Positions 24,681-34,050 of a stretch of DNA of 64,000 bases are shown here, piece after piece (the stretch's first letter is position 1; every line of letters starts with the position of its first letter). Below the pieces are notes generated by a model that searched no databases, was not told the DNA's origin, and saw only the letters and a list, made by a program, of their open reading frames with translations. The stretch comes from Bog-473 sp035551835 (GTDB lineage Bacteria > Actinomycetota > Acidimicrobiia > Acidimicrobiales > RAAP-2). The DNA is taken from assembly GCA_035551835.1 (NCBI GenBank), contig DASZMN010000084.1, positions 18,219-82,218 on the forward strand. The letters run 5' to 3'. A program made the position numbers and the translations under genes.

Positions 24681-26195
24681 GTGAGGGCGCCCATACCTCC
24701 CGGGCACTGGCCCGACGTGCCCCGCCTCCCGCCCGACGCGACGCTCCCCGGCCTGTGGCTGGCCCACTGGGCGGCCCAGCGCGATCGGGTCGTCCTCACC
24801 GATGGGCGCGATCCGACCCGCGTCGCCGACGGTGCGCGCCTGACCGAAAGTACGGCCCGGCTCGCGACCGTTCTGGCCGGCCATGGGGCCGCCCGCGGCG
24901 CCCGCGTCGTGTGGTCCGCGCGCGGCACGCTCGACTCGGTCGAAGCGCTGCTCGCGATCATCCGGACCGGCGCCACCCTGGTGCCGGTCAACCCCGCGGC
25001 GGGCCCCGCCGAGGCCGCCCACATCGTCGAGGACGCGGACCCGGCGGTCATCGTGACCGACCAGCCCGGCGGCGCTGGCGCCTTCGGGTCCTCGGTGCCC
25101 ACGTTGTCGGTCAACGACCTCGCCGAGTCACCGGCGACCGCCCTGTCGTTCGCCGACCCGGCGCTCGGCCCCGATGACGACGCGCTCATCGTCTACACCT
25201 CCGGGACCACGGGACGGCCCAAGGGTGCGGTCCACACCCATGCGTCGGTGCTCAACGGGGTCGGTGCCCTGCGGGCCGCGTGGGGCTGGCAGCCGGAGGA
25301 CCGGCTGGTCCTGGCGTTACCGCTCTTCCACGTCCACGGGCTCGTCGCCGGCCTCTTCGGCACGTTGAGCGCCGGCGCAACCGCCTCGATCTTCGATCGC
25401 TTCGACGAGGTGTCCGTGCTGTCCGCCGCGGGCACCCACACCATGTTCTTCGGCGTTCCCACCATGTACCACCGGCTCGCCGCCACCGGACGGGCGGGCG
25501 AGCTCGGCGTGCTGCGCCTGTGCGTCTCGGGCTCGGCGCCCCTGTCGGCCGACCTCTGGCACCGGTTGGCCAATGAGGGCGTCGTGGTGCTGGAGCGCTA
25601 CGGCATGACCGAGACGCTGCTCACGCTGTCGAACCCGCTGCACGGCGAACGGCGACCGGGCTCGGTGGGACGGCCGCTCCCCGGTGTCGACGCGGTGGTC
25701 GAAGAGCCCGATGACGACGGAGTGGGCGAGCTCTACGTACGCGGCGCACCGCTGTGCCGCGGCTACTGGCGACGCCCCGAGGAGACGACGACGCCCCAAG
25801 GGTGGTTCGCCACCGGCGACCTGGTCTCGCTCGCCGCGGACGGCTACGTGACCATCCGGGGACGGCGCACCGAGCTGATCATCACCGGCGGGCACAACGT
25901 CTACCCCGCGGAGGTCGAGGCCGTGCTGGCCCGTCACCCCGGTGTGCGCGAAGTGGCCGTGGTCGGGGTGCCGTCCCCCGAGTGGGGCGAGACGGTCGAG
26001 GCGTTCGTCGTCGGCGACCCCGACCTGGCGTCACTCGACGACCTGGCGGCGAACGAATTGGCTGCGTTCAAGCGGCCGCGGCAGGTGCATGTCGTCGAGG
26101 CGCTGCCCCGCAACGCGTTGGGCAAGGTGGTGCGGGGTGACCTCCGGTCGCGCGGACCGGAGCCGGAGCGGGCCGGCGGGCCTGGGGTAGCGTGA
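24681..26195 (+). CDS. AMP-binding acyl-CoA synthetase, malonyl-CoA synthetase-like
   Basis: 504 aa ANL-superfamily ligase that adenylates a carboxylic acid and makes its CoA thioester. The P-loop motif YTSGTTGRPKG is at about residues 172-182; YGMTETLL is A5; FATGDLVSLAADGYVTIRGRRTELIITGGHNVYPAEVE is the A7-A8 hinge; NALGKVVRGDL carries the catalytic Lys. PLFHVHGLVAGLFGTLSAGA resembles malonyl-CoA synthetases (MatB/ACSF3), so malonate is a candidate substrate, not proven. GTG 24681 starts 20 bp from the divergent mannosidase gene. Confidence 0.82.
   Translation: MRAPIPPGHWPDVPRLPPDATLPGLWLAHWAAQRDRVVLTDGRDPTRVADGARLTESTARLATVLAGHGAARGARVVWSARGTLDSVEALLAIIRTGATLVPVNPAAGPAEAAHIVEDADPAVIVTDQPGGAGAFGSSVPTLSVNDLAESPATALSFADPALGPDDDALIVYTSGTTGRPKGAVHTHASVLNGVGALRAAWGWQPEDRLVLALPLFHVHGLVAGLFGTLSAGATASIFDRFDEVSVLSAAGTHTMFFGVPTMYHRLAATGRAGELGVLRLCVSGSAPLSADLWHRLANEGVVVLERYGMTETLLTLSNPLHGERRPGSVGRPLPGVDAVVEEPDDDGVGELYVRGAPLCRGYWRRPEETTTPQGWFATGDLVSLAADGYVTIRGRRTELIITGGHNVYPAEVEAVLARHPGVREVAVVGVPSPEWGETVEAFVVGDPDLASLDDLAANELAAFKRPRQVHVVEALPRNALGKVVRGDLRSRGPEPERAGGPGVA
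26188..26193 (+). promoter_or_regulatory. -10 box TAGCGT for the GYD gene
   Basis: TAGCGT overlaps the last codons of the ligase gene and ends 6 nt before ATG 26200. Confidence 0.45.
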
Positions 26196-26199
26196 ACCC

Positions 26200-26499
26200 A
26201 TGGCGACGTTCCTCATGTTGTCGACGGTCGGGCCCGACGGCGCGGCGACGCTGACCGAGAACCCCGACCGGCTCAAGGCCGTCAACGCCGAGGTCGAGGC
26301 GATGGGCGTGCGCGTCGTGGCGCAATGGGCGCTGCTGGGTCCCTACGACTTCTGCACCGTCCTCGACGCGCCGGACGAGCCGACCATGGCCCGCGTCGCG
26401 TTGGTCCTGGGCTCGCGCGGAACGCTCAAGACGCTGACGCTGTCGGCGATCCCCATCGACGAATACATCGAGACCGTGCTGAAGGCGGGGCAGGACTGA
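26200..26499 (+). CDS. GYD-domain protein
   Basis: 99 aa ferredoxin-like-fold protein of the GYD family. The name-giving motif appears as ALLGPYDFCTVLDAPDE; the N-terminus FLMLSTVGPDGAATLTENPDRLKAV and RGTLKTLTLSAIPIDEY are typical. Function of the family is unknown; it may bind small ligands. It lies 4 bp after the ligase gene and could be co-transcribed or driven by its own leaderless promoter. Confidence 0.8.
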   Translation: MATFLMLSTVGPDGAATLTENPDRLKAVNAEVEAMGVRVVAQWALLGPYDFCTVLDAPDEPTMARVALVLGSRGTLKTLTLSAIPIDEYIETVLKAGQD

Positions 26500-26504
26500 G
26501 GCCG

Positions 26505-26744
26505 TCAGTGCCACCAGAAGCCCTGGCGGCTGCGCTCCCGGCGAACGTCGTCCCGGGAGAACAGGTCGCCCAGGACGCTCCCGTCGGAGAGCCGGCGGAT
26601 GCGGTACCCGTCCAGGGTGGCCTCGGCCACCTCGAATCCCCTGACCCACGTCCCTTGATAGCGATTGCGCACGTCGACCTTGGTCCCAGGGACGAGCGGC
26701 GACCGGACGTTCTGATCGAGTGCATCCCCCCCGCCAATACTCAC
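26505..26744 (-). CDS. small conserved-looking protein, unknown
   Basis: 79 aa; no family recognised. The core VPGTKVDVRNRYQGTWVRGFEV resembles a small SH3-like beta barrel: five or so short strands with WVRGF and GYRIRRLSDGSVLGDLF. It could be a binding module. The start was put at GTG 26744 because a TACGAT -10 box lies exactly 7 nt upstream; an in-frame ATG at 26753 overlaps that box and is less likely. Confidence 0.6.
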   Translation of the reverse strand: MSIGGGDALDQNVRSPLVPGTKVDVRNRYQGTWVRGFEVAEATLDGYRIRRLSDGSVLGDLFSRDDVRRERSRQGFWWH

Positions 26745-26751
26745 GCCCCCC

Positions 26752-26757
26752 ATCGTA
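26752..26757 (-). promoter_or_regulatory. -10 box TACGAT for the 79-aa protein gene
   Basis: Minus-strand TACGAT ends 7 nt before GTG 26744 and decides the start choice for that gene. Confidence 0.45.
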
Positions 26758-26785
26758 TTGAGACGTGCGACCGGGGTCGTCGCCC

Positions 26786-27532
26786 GTGACGGTCTGCGAT
26801 CCCGACCTCAAGGAAGAGCGGCGGCTCCGTCGCGAGGGCCACGAGTGGGTGGCCGGGCTGGACGAGGTCGGCCGCGGTGCCTGGGCGGGGCCGCTCACGG
26901 TCGGCATCGCCGTCGTGCGCCCCCGCGTGCAGATCCGCACCGTCCCCGCCTGGCTGCGCGACTCGAAGATGTTGAGCGAAGCCCGGCGCGAGGAGATCTT
27001 CGCCGCGGTGGGCAAGTGGTGCGAGGCGTGGTCGGTCGGTCACGCGACGTCCTCCGAATGTGACGAGTGGGGCATGACCGAGGCCCTCCGGGTGGCGGCG
27101 CAGCGGGCGCTGGCCGGCCTGGGCCAGCCACCCGATGCCCTGCTGATCGACGGGCCGGTGAACCTGCTGCGCCAACGGGACGACCCCGACCTCGACGCCG
27201 ACCCCCAGCCGTTCGGGGGCGTCGTCCGGCCCATCGTCGACGGCGACGCCTTGTGCGTCTCGGTCGCCGCCGCCTCGGTCCTGGCCAAGGTCGTGCGCGA
27301 CCGCATCATGCGAGACGAGGCGGGCCACTTCCCGGCGTACGCGTTCGAACGGAACAAGGGGTACCCGTCGCTCGTCCACCAGACGGCCCTGCGCGGGTAC
27401 GGACCGTCGGCCATCCACCGGCGAAGTTGGGCCTTCATGGGCGAGCTCCCCTGGCGCGGTCATCCCTGTCCCGTCCGCACGCAGATTTCGTGCGTCGACG
27501 ACCGCCAGGGTCAACTCTTCGCTGCGTCTTGA
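26786..27532 (+). CDS. rnhB: ribonuclease HII
   Basis: Removes ribonucleotides and RNA primers from DNA-RNA hybrids. The opening catalytic motif is LDEVGRGAWAGP (D26, E27); LIDGPV and SVLAKVVRDRIMRDEA carry the remaining acidic residues; KGYPSLVHQTALRGYGPSAIHRRSW is the C-terminal signature. About 248 aa from GTG 26786. GTG 26765 would add seven residues. Divergent from the 79-aa protein gene. Confidence 0.92.
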   Translation: MTVCDPDLKEERRLRREGHEWVAGLDEVGRGAWAGPLTVGIAVVRPRVQIRTVPAWLRDSKMLSEARREEIFAAVGKWCEAWSVGHATSSECDEWGMTEALRVAAQRALAGLGQPPDALLIDGPVNLLRQRDDPDLDADPQPFGGVVRPIVDGDALCVSVAAASVLAKVVRDRIMRDEAGHFPAYAFERNKGYPSLVHQTALRGYGPSAIHRRSWAFMGELPWRGHPCPVRTQISCVDDRQGQLFAAS

Positions 27533-27629
27533 CCGTCGTCGAAGCCGGAATCGGGTTAGCGTTCTCGATCGTGTACCGCGGTCTTGTGGCTCGGCGTCTG
27601 CGGCACTCGGCGCGACAACGGTACGCCCG

Positions 27630-29756
27630 GTGACGCCGCCCGTACTGGAGATCGACGGGCTCCGGACCGAGTTCCGTCTCAAGCACGCCAATGTCGTCGC
27701 GGTCGACGGCGTCTCCTTCCACGTCGACCAGGGGGAGTGCGTCGGCGTGGTGGGGGAGTCCGGGAGCGGCAAGACGACGGTCGGGCTGTCCGTCATGAAG
27801 CTGCTGCCCAACGTGGGCCATGTCGTCGGCGGGACCATCAAATTGCTCGGTGAGGACCTCGCCCCGCTCAACGAGAAGCAGATGGGCAAGGTCCGGGGGA
27901 ACGACGTGGGCATGGTGTTCCAGGACCCTCTGACCTCCCTCAACCCGACGATGAAGGTGGGGGACCAGATCGCGGAGAGTGCCCGTCTGCATCAGGGCGC
28001 GTCCAAGGCGGAGGGCCGCCGCCGGGCGCTCGAGGTCCTCAAGCTCGTCGAGGTACCCAACGCAGAGGAGCGCCTCGACACCTACGCCCACCAGCTTTCC
28101 GGAGGGCTCCGTCAACGTGTGATGATCGCGATGGCGCTCGTCTGCTCGCCGAAGCTCCTGATCGACGACGAGCCGACCACCGCCCTCGACGTCACGATCC
28201 AGGCCCAGATCCTCGACCTACTGGACAGGTTGCGCCATGAGCTCCAGATGTCCGTCGTCCTGATCACCCACGACATGGGGGTGATCGCCGAGCGCGCCGA
28301 TCGCGTCCTGGTGATGTACGCCGGCAAGATCGCCGAGTCGGCCACGACGACCGAGCTCTTCACCGACATGCGGCATCCCTACGCCGAGGCCCTGTTGGCA
28401 TCCGTGTCGAAGCTCGACCAGGACCCCTCCGTGCGCCTCGTGAGCATCGCCGGGCTGCCGCCCGACCTCTCCGAGCCCATCGGTCACTGCCGCTTTGCCG
28501 CGCGCTGCCGCTATGCGCAACAGGATTGCCGCGAACGCGAGCCCGAGCTTCAGCCGGCGGCGAACAGCCAGCCCGGACACCTGGCCGCCTGCTTCCACCA
28601 GGTGGGCGTCGACCCCATGACGATTGCCAACCGGCCTGAAGCCGTGGCGATGGCGGCGGACCTCACCGTGAAGGTCGACGAGGTCGGGCTGGCCCGCCAT
28701 CAGTCGCGGGCCGAGGCGCTCGCGGAAGCGCCGGTGCTCGTCCGGGTCGACCACGCGGTGAAGGAATTCCCCGTGACGTCGGGCGCCGTGGTCCAGAGGA
28801 AGATCGGGACGGTGAAGGCCGTCACCAACGTCTCCCTCACCATCCGCCAGGGCGAGACCTTCGGCCTGGTCGGGGAGTCGGGCTGCGGCAAAACAACGAT
28901 GGGCCGGCTGGTGGTCGCGCTCGAGCACCCGACGTCGGGCGCGGTGGAATTCGAAGGTGAAGACATCACCGATCTCAGCGGCGGAGCGCTGCGCCGACGC
29001 CGACGGGACCTGCAGATGATGTTCCAGGATCCCTACGCGTCGCTCGACCCCCGCATGCGCGTCGGCACCATCCTCCGTGAGCCTCTCAAGGTCCAGAAGA
29101 TGGGCAGCGGCAAGGAACAGCAGGCGCGGGTGCAACAGATGCTCGAGGAGGTCGGCCTCCCGCCTCGCTCCGCCGAGCTCTACCCCCATGAGTTCTCGGG
29201 CGGCCAGCGTCAGCGCATCGGCCTTGCCCGCTCTCTGGCGCTCGAGCCGAAGTTGATCGTGGCGGACGAACCGGTGTCGGCGCTCGACGTGTCGATCCAG
29301 GCCCAGATCCTCAACCTGCTCAAGGACCTGCAGGAAAAGCACGGGCTGACCTACATGTTCATCTCGCACGACCTCGCGGTGGTCAAGTACATGGCCGACC
29401 GGATCGGCGTGATGTATCTGGGGAAGCTGGTCGAGCTCGGCCCCGCCCGCGAGCTCTACGAGAAGGCCGCCCACCCCTACACGAAGGCCCTGATCGATAC
29501 CATCCCGGTCGCCGACCCGACGTCGCGGGGCGAACAGGGACGTCACATCCGCGGCGAGCTCCCCTCGTCGCTCGACCCGCCTTCGGGCTGTCGGTTTCGG
29601 ACGCGTTGCCCCTTTGCCCAGCAGCGCTGCGCCGAGGAGGAACCCCTCTTGCGCCCCTTCGGCGTGGGTCACGTCGCCGCTTGCCATTTCCCGCTGCAGA
29701 CGCCGACCCGCGATCCGGTCGACGACCTCGTCTCGACGTCAGCCGACCCCACCTAG
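27630..29756 (+). CDS. fused double ATP-binding protein of a peptide/nickel-type ABC importer (DppD-DppF-like)
   Basis: 708 aa with two complete nucleotide-binding domains, equivalent to OppD/DppD and OppF/DppF joined. NBD1: Walker A GESGSGKT at about residue 42, signature LSGGLRQRV, Walker B KLLIDDEPTTALD. NBD2: Walker A GESGCGKT (res 415-422), signature FSGGQRQRIGLA, Walker B LIVADEPVSALD. Each is followed by the oligopeptide-transporter C-terminal region with cysteine clusters (CRFAARCRYAQQDC; CRFRTRCPFAQQRC). The linker between them spans about 330-365. It is convergent with the matching permease and binding-protein genes, 4 bp away. GTG 27630 follows a 97-bp spacer after rnhB. Confidence 0.92.
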   Translation: MTPPVLEIDGLRTEFRLKHANVVAVDGVSFHVDQGECVGVVGESGSGKTTVGLSVMKLLPNVGHVVGGTIKLLGEDLAPLNEKQMGKVRGNDVGMVFQDPLTSLNPTMKVGDQIAESARLHQGASKAEGRRRALEVLKLVEVPNAEERLDTYAHQLSGGLRQRVMIAMALVCSPKLLIDDEPTTALDVTIQAQILDLLDRLRHELQMSVVLITHDMGVIAERADRVLVMYAGKIAESATTTELFTDMRHPYAEALLASVSKLDQDPSVRLVSIAGLPPDLSEPIGHCRFAARCRYAQQDCREREPELQPAANSQPGHLAACFHQVGVDPMTIANRPEAVAMAADLTVKVDEVGLARHQSRAEALAEAPVLVRVDHAVKEFPVTSGAVVQRKIGTVKAVTNVSLTIRQGETFGLVGESGCGKTTMGRLVVALEHPTSGAVEFEGEDITDLSGGALRRRRRDLQMMFQDPYASLDPRMRVGTILREPLKVQKMGSGKEQQARVQQMLEEVGLPPRSAELYPHEFSGGQRQRIGLARSLALEPKLIVADEPVSALDVSIQAQILNLLKDLQEKHGLTYMFISHDLAVVKYMADRIGVMYLGKLVELGPARELYEKAAHPYTKALIDTIPVADPTSRGEQGRHIRGELPSSLDPPSGCRFRTRCPFAQQRCAEEEPLLRPFGVGHVAACHFPLQTPTRDPVDDLVSTSADPT

Positions 29757-29760
29757 CGGG

Positions 29761-30765
29761 TTACCTCTGCTGGAGCCGCACCTCCAGAGCGTCGCGGAGC
29801 GCGTCGCCGATAAAGTTGAACGCGACGACGACGAGCACGATGCAGATTCCCACCGGGTAGATCTCCCACCAGTAGCCGTCGAGGGCATAGGTGGTCCCGC
29901 TCGAGAGCATGGAGCCCCAGTCCGTCTGCGGTGAAGGGACGCCCAGCCCGATGTAGCCCAGTGCGGCCAGCAGGAGGATGGCGTCGGCGATCGTGAAGGT
30001 CGCGTTGACGATGATGGTCCCGATGCTGTTCGGGATGATGTGCCGCAGGACGATGCGCCTGCGGGTTCCGCCCATCACTCGCACGGCCTGTACGTACTCG
30101 CGCACCCGGAGCGACAGGGCCTGCCCCCGGATGAGACGTGCCGGGATCAGCCAAGAGACGAAGGCGATGACGAAGATGAAGACGACGAGGGAGGGGCGGA
30201 AGACCGTCGCCAGGACGATGGCCAAGAACAACACCGGGATCGACAGGAAGGCGTCGACGACCCGCATCAAGAAGGCGTCGAGCCAGGTACCGAAGAAGCC
30301 GGAGATCGCCCCGTAGAGGGAGCCGAAGACCGTGGCGATGCCGGCCGCCGCGAAGCCGACGAGCAATGACACCTGCCCCCCGTACATCAGGCGACCGAGG
30401 ATGTCGAAGCCGCTCGAGTCGGTCCCGAGTGGGTGTCCCTTGCCCGGCGGCGCATTATCCGGCGAGAACAGCGCGGTACTCGCGTTGGTCTGGTTCGTGT
30501 GGTACAGGAACGGGCCGATGTAGCAGAACAAGACGAAGAAGACGATCACCCCGACGCCGACCACGGCGAGCTTGTTTTCGAGGAACACGCCGAGGATCCG
30601 ACGCCCCAGACCACCGTGGGAGACGACGTCGCCGCCCGACGGCGCCGCAATCGCATCATCCGTGAGCTCCTGCGAAACGGCGGGCTCGTCGACCGAGCGC
30701 GGCTCGGTGACGGGCTCGTTCAGCTCGCTCTCGGTCGCGCGTACGAGGTCGTCAGGATTTTGCAT
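29761..30765 (-). CDS. ABC importer permease, DppC/OppC family
   Basis: 334 aa inner-membrane permease. An N-terminal cytoplasmic extension (~50 aa) precedes the OppC N-terminal helix (VGVGVIVFFVLFCYIGPFLY), then the BPD transmembrane domain with VSLLVGFAAAGIATVFGSLYGA and the EAA-type loop EYVQAVRVMGGTRRRIVLRHIIPNS. Substrates of the family are di-/oligopeptides, nickel or opines. Overlaps the DppB-like gene by 14 bp on the same strand, so it is the last gene of that operon. Confidence 0.9.
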   Translation of the reverse strand: MQNPDDLVRATESELNEPVTEPRSVDEPAVSQELTDDAIAAPSGGDVVSHGGLGRRILGVFLENKLAVVGVGVIVFFVLFCYIGPFLYHTNQTNASTALFSPDNAPPGKGHPLGTDSSGFDILGRLMYGGQVSLLVGFAAAGIATVFGSLYGAISGFFGTWLDAFLMRVVDAFLSIPVLFLAIVLATVFRPSLVVFIFVIAFVSWLIPARLIRGQALSLRVREYVQAVRVMGGTRRRIVLRHIIPNSIGTIIVNATFTIADAILLLAALGYIGLGVPSPQTDWGSMLSSGTTYALDGYWWEIYPVGICIVLVVVAFNFIGDALRDALEVRLQQR

Positions 30766-31705
30766 ATCGGATCCTTGGATCGACGACCGCGTACAGGATG
30801 TCCGCCATCAGATTGCCGAGGATCGTCGCGATCGTCACGACGAAGGTCACGCCGAGCAGGGTGGGTATGTCGTCGCGAAAGGCCGAATTCACGGCCAGGA
30901 GCCCCATGCCTGGATAGTTGAAGACGCTTTCGGTGATGACGGCCCCGCTGACGATCGTCCCGAGCGACAGGCCGACCAGGGTGATGATCGGGATGATCGC
31001 GTTGCGCAGACCGTGGACGAACAGGACCCGGCGCGGGGCGGCCCCCTTCGCTCGTGCCGTCCGGATGAAGTCCTCGGTCATCGTCTCCATCATCGACGAG
31101 CGCATGTACCGGCTGAACGAGGCGATGCTGATGGCGGCCAGGGTCACCACGGGGAGCACCATGGCCCGCGGGTCCGAAAGGATCCCGAGCACGGTGTCGG
31201 CCTGCGACGCTTCGGTCGAGAAGATCGGGAGGTAGATCGCGAACCACAAGATGAGCAGCGTGCCCAGCAGGAATGCAGGCATCGCGTACAGGACGAACGT
31301 GAAACCGGTGAGGATGTAGTCCTCGGGCTTGTTGCGCCGGACCACTTGGTAGACCCCGAGCGGGATGGCGATGATGATCGCAAGGAGGGTCGCCAGACCC
31401 ACCAGCACGAGCGTCTTGGGAAGTGCCTGTCCGATTAGGGCGATGACCGTCTGGTTCTGGGTTACCGATCGTCCCAGGTTGAAATGGGCGACGTTCCAGA
31501 TGTATCGGGCGAATTGGTCCCAGAGCGGCAGATTCAGACCGTTCGCCCTGTTGAACTGCGCAATGGCGATCGGCTGGGCCCGCGGGCCGAGAACGGAGCG
31601 CGCCTCACCGCCGGGAATGAGGTGGATCAGCACGAACATGATGGCGATCACCCCGATGATGACCACCACCGCCTGCAGGAGGCGGCGGACGAGGAAGCCG
31701 GTCAC
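30752..31705 (-). CDS. ABC importer permease, DppB/OppB family
   Basis: 317 aa, about six membrane helices. It starts with LVRRLLQAVVVIIGVIAIMFVLIHLIPG, the family's first helix, followed by the OppB periplasmic region (LNLPLWDQFARYIWNVAHFNLGRSV). The EAA motif is DFIRTARAKGAAPRRVLFVHGLRNAIIPIITLVGL. Partner of the DppC-like permease and the upstream binding protein. Confidence 0.9.
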   Translation of the reverse strand: MTGFLVRRLLQAVVVIIGVIAIMFVLIHLIPGGEARSVLGPRAQPIAIAQFNRANGLNLPLWDQFARYIWNVAHFNLGRSVTQNQTVIALIGQALPKTLVLVGLATLLAIIIAIPLGVYQVVRRNKPEDYILTGFTFVLYAMPAFLLGTLLILWFAIYLPIFSTEASQADTVLGILSDPRAMVLPVVTLAAISIASFSRYMRSSMMETMTEDFIRTARAKGAAPRRVLFVHGLRNAIIPIITLVGLSLGTIVSGAVITESVFNYPGMGLLAVNSAFRDDIPTLLGVTFVVTIATILGNLMADILYAVVDPRIRYAKS

Positions 31706-31774
31706 GGGGCGATGCTACGCACGCTGCACGCTGCGCACCCGTGACCGGCCCTTGTCCTTTTCAGATGATTCGTC

Positions 31775-33751
31775 CTAACTCTTTACGAAGTACCAGTACT
31801 CGGGAAAGAGGTTGGCGAACGGGTTCTGAGGTGCGACGCCTCGGAGGTTGTTCGCAATCTCGCTGATCTCGTAGTCCGCGTTGGGCTCCCAGAGCACCGG
31901 TAGCTGCTTCGAGAGGTAGTCCTCGTACTTGCTCAGGCTGACGTTGGTGTCGGTCGTCGCGGTGATCAGCGAGTCCGCGTTGCCGTTGGTGTAGTTGCTG
32001 GCGTTGGATCCCGCGTCGGTGGAGAACAGGGTCTCACCGGACGGGTAGTAGTCGGGGCTGTACTCCCAGCCGCCGCCCCACCAGCCCAACTCCTCGGTGC
32101 ACGGCGTACCGCTTGCGCACGGCGGCGCATAGGTCGACACGACCGTGTGGAACGTGTTGGCCACGAGCGCTGTCTTGATGCCGATGGAGTCCCAGGCGGA
32201 CTGCTCGACCTGGACGACCTGCTTCTGCCAGGCGGTGCCGCTGGCGTAGGCCATCGTGAAGTTGGCCTGGGCGCCCTTCGGGATGCCCGCGCCACAGTCC
32301 CCCTTCGCGCTGCCGGCCTTCTGGCAGGTGTCGGTGCCGTTGGGCGTGACCTTCCAACCATGCGAGGTCAGCAGGCTCTTGGCGTGCGACGGGTTGTACG
32401 GGAACGGGTTCGACTGCTCGAACTTGTCGACGAAGTCGTTCTGGGGCAGCACGGGCACCGGGCCGTAGGTCGGCACCCCGTACCCCTTCAGGAACTTCGA
32501 GATCATCGTCGGCTGGTCGACCATGCTCTGCATCGCCTGACGGAAGTACGCCTGCTTCAAGATCGCGCCGGCGTTGCCACCGTCACCCGTCGACTCGAAC
32601 TTCGGGACCGCGTAGTTGAACCCGAAGAGGATCCACGGCGTGAGGTAGAACTTCGAGAGGCGCGGATTGTTCTTCCCCCCCGAGGTGGCGTTGCTGGCCG
32701 CGCTGGTGACGTCTTGTTGCGGAAGGTAGCCGTCGTCGAGCGCACCGCCCACCAGGGCGTTGAACTCTGCGTCATCGGTCGTGAACGGCAGCTCCTGCAC
32801 CTTCACGGTCGCTTTCTGCGGGCCGCTGTACGAGGTGTTCGGCACGAGGAGCACCTGACCCGACGGGCTGAACGAGCCGCCCTTGGAGGCTGCGATCGTG
32901 TACGGGCCGTCGACGATCCCCCATGTCGGGTTCGTGGCGTAACTCGTGAGGTCCGAAGCGAGGCCCGTCAGGTACGTCCACACCTTGGCGCACGCGGCGT
33001 CGGTGGATGCCGCTCCGTAGGCGCCTGTCGAGCACCCGCCCGAGCCGGCCGCGGCACCTGCTGCCGTCACGTCCCAGGCCGCAGGGAACGGGGTGATCTG
33101 CCCGAATTCGTTGTATGTCATCCAGGTCGGGTCAACGGACTTGGTGAAGTCGAAGGTCAGCGAGCTCGGGCTGTTGACCGTGACGCTCTTTACGTTGTCG
33201 GGGAAGTATCCCGGCACGTAGTCGAACCAGTTCGCCGATTCAGAGTGCAGCATGTTCATGAAGAAGAGCACGTCGTTGGCCGTGACGGTCTCGCCGTCGG
33301 ACCACTTGTAGGTCTTCAGGCCGATCGTGGCACCGGTATCACCGCTCGCGTACTGCGGCAGAGAGGCCAGCGACAGCGTGGGGTTGAGCGTCGGCGAGTT
33401 CTTCTGTGGGGACCCGAACATGTAGAGCGGGCGGTACATCATGTATTGGAACTGGCTGATGTTGCTGACGCTGCTCTCCTGCGGGCTCATGAACGGGAAG
33501 ATGTAGGTCGGAGGCGTCGAAGGGGGCTCGGCCCAGCGGACCGTGCCGCCGGCGACCTTCGTCCCACCGGTCGGGATGCTGCTGGCGCCGGCCGTCGTGC
33601 CACCCGTGCTCACGAGCATCAGGGCCATCGTCGTGAAGGTGACTCCCGCCACTCCCAGAGTCCGGACTATCCGCATCGCCCGGCCCTTCTTCGGAAGGGT
33701 GTCCGAAAGTGGCTCAGACGGGCGAAAGCTGCGCTTCCCCTGCAGTCCCAT
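31775..33751 (-). CDS. family 5 extracellular solute-binding protein (peptide/nickel-type)
   Basis: About 658 aa secreted substrate-binding protein for the adjacent permeases. It has an N-terminal basic stretch and hydrophobic helix (RIVRTLGVAGVTFTTMALMLVSTGGTTAGASS) that works as a signal peptide without a lipobox. SBP-bac-5 features include the early SNISQFQYMMYRPLYMF and LKTYKWSDGETVTANDVLFFMNML (the WSDGxxxTADDV signature). ATG 33751 is preceded by a good Shine-Dalgarno (GGGAG, 4 nt spacing). ATG 33676 (MRIVRTL), with a weaker site, would give a shorter leader. First gene of the permease operon. Confidence 0.9.
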   Translation of the reverse strand: MGLQGKRSFRPSEPLSDTLPKKGRAMRIVRTLGVAGVTFTTMALMLVSTGGTTAGASSIPTGGTKVAGGTVRWAEPPSTPPTYIFPFMSPQESSVSNISQFQYMMYRPLYMFGSPQKNSPTLNPTLSLASLPQYASGDTGATIGLKTYKWSDGETVTANDVLFFMNMLHSESANWFDYVPGYFPDNVKSVTVNSPSSLTFDFTKSVDPTWMTYNEFGQITPFPAAWDVTAAGAAAGSGGCSTGAYGAASTDAACAKVWTYLTGLASDLTSYATNPTWGIVDGPYTIAASKGGSFSPSGQVLLVPNTSYSGPQKATVKVQELPFTTDDAEFNALVGGALDDGYLPQQDVTSAASNATSGGKNNPRLSKFYLTPWILFGFNYAVPKFESTGDGGNAGAILKQAYFRQAMQSMVDQPTMISKFLKGYGVPTYGPVPVLPQNDFVDKFEQSNPFPYNPSHAKSLLTSHGWKVTPNGTDTCQKAGSAKGDCGAGIPKGAQANFTMAYASGTAWQKQVVQVEQSAWDSIGIKTALVANTFHTVVSTYAPPCASGTPCTEELGWWGGGWEYSPDYYPSGETLFSTDAGSNASNYTNGNADSLITATTDTNVSLSKYEDYLSKQLPVLWEPNADYEISEIANNLRGVAPQNPFANLFPEYWYFVKS

Positions 33752-34050
33752 AACACTCCCTTTTTCTGCCGGCTGCCCCGGTGACGGCCGGTACCCACCT
33801 TCCCCACACCCCCTCGGGGTGGGCGGAAGATGTCGTAAACGTAACCTAACTGCCACATTCTGGATAGGGCAGCTGCTGAGAAATTCTGCAAGAACGCGGC
33901 GAGGAGAGGTCCGAATCGGTGCATCGCGACGCCTCGCACACGATTTCCGCGTCATAGGGGTTGTCTGGCGCAGTGAACAGTACCTGTGCCCCGGCTGTGA
34001 GCCGACTGCGTGCTCTGTGACGCCCGCCAATTAGCATTCGGTGTGAGGCG
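33752..34050. other. divergent promoter region without genes
   Basis: 299 bp between the binding-protein gene and the DMT transporter gene. On the minus strand the last ~90 bases form a G/C-rich leader with a CCGGC...GCCGG hairpin just before an A-run and the Shine-Dalgarno. Further up is a short A/T-rich patch (around 33836-33850) where a minus-strand promoter could sit. No riboswitch class was recognised. Confidence 0.5.

Noticed and set aside
33752..33850. Riboswitch in the binding-protein leader
   Set aside because: A CCGGC/GCCGG hairpin and G-rich stretches are present, but no conserved core of a known riboswitch class could be matched by eye.
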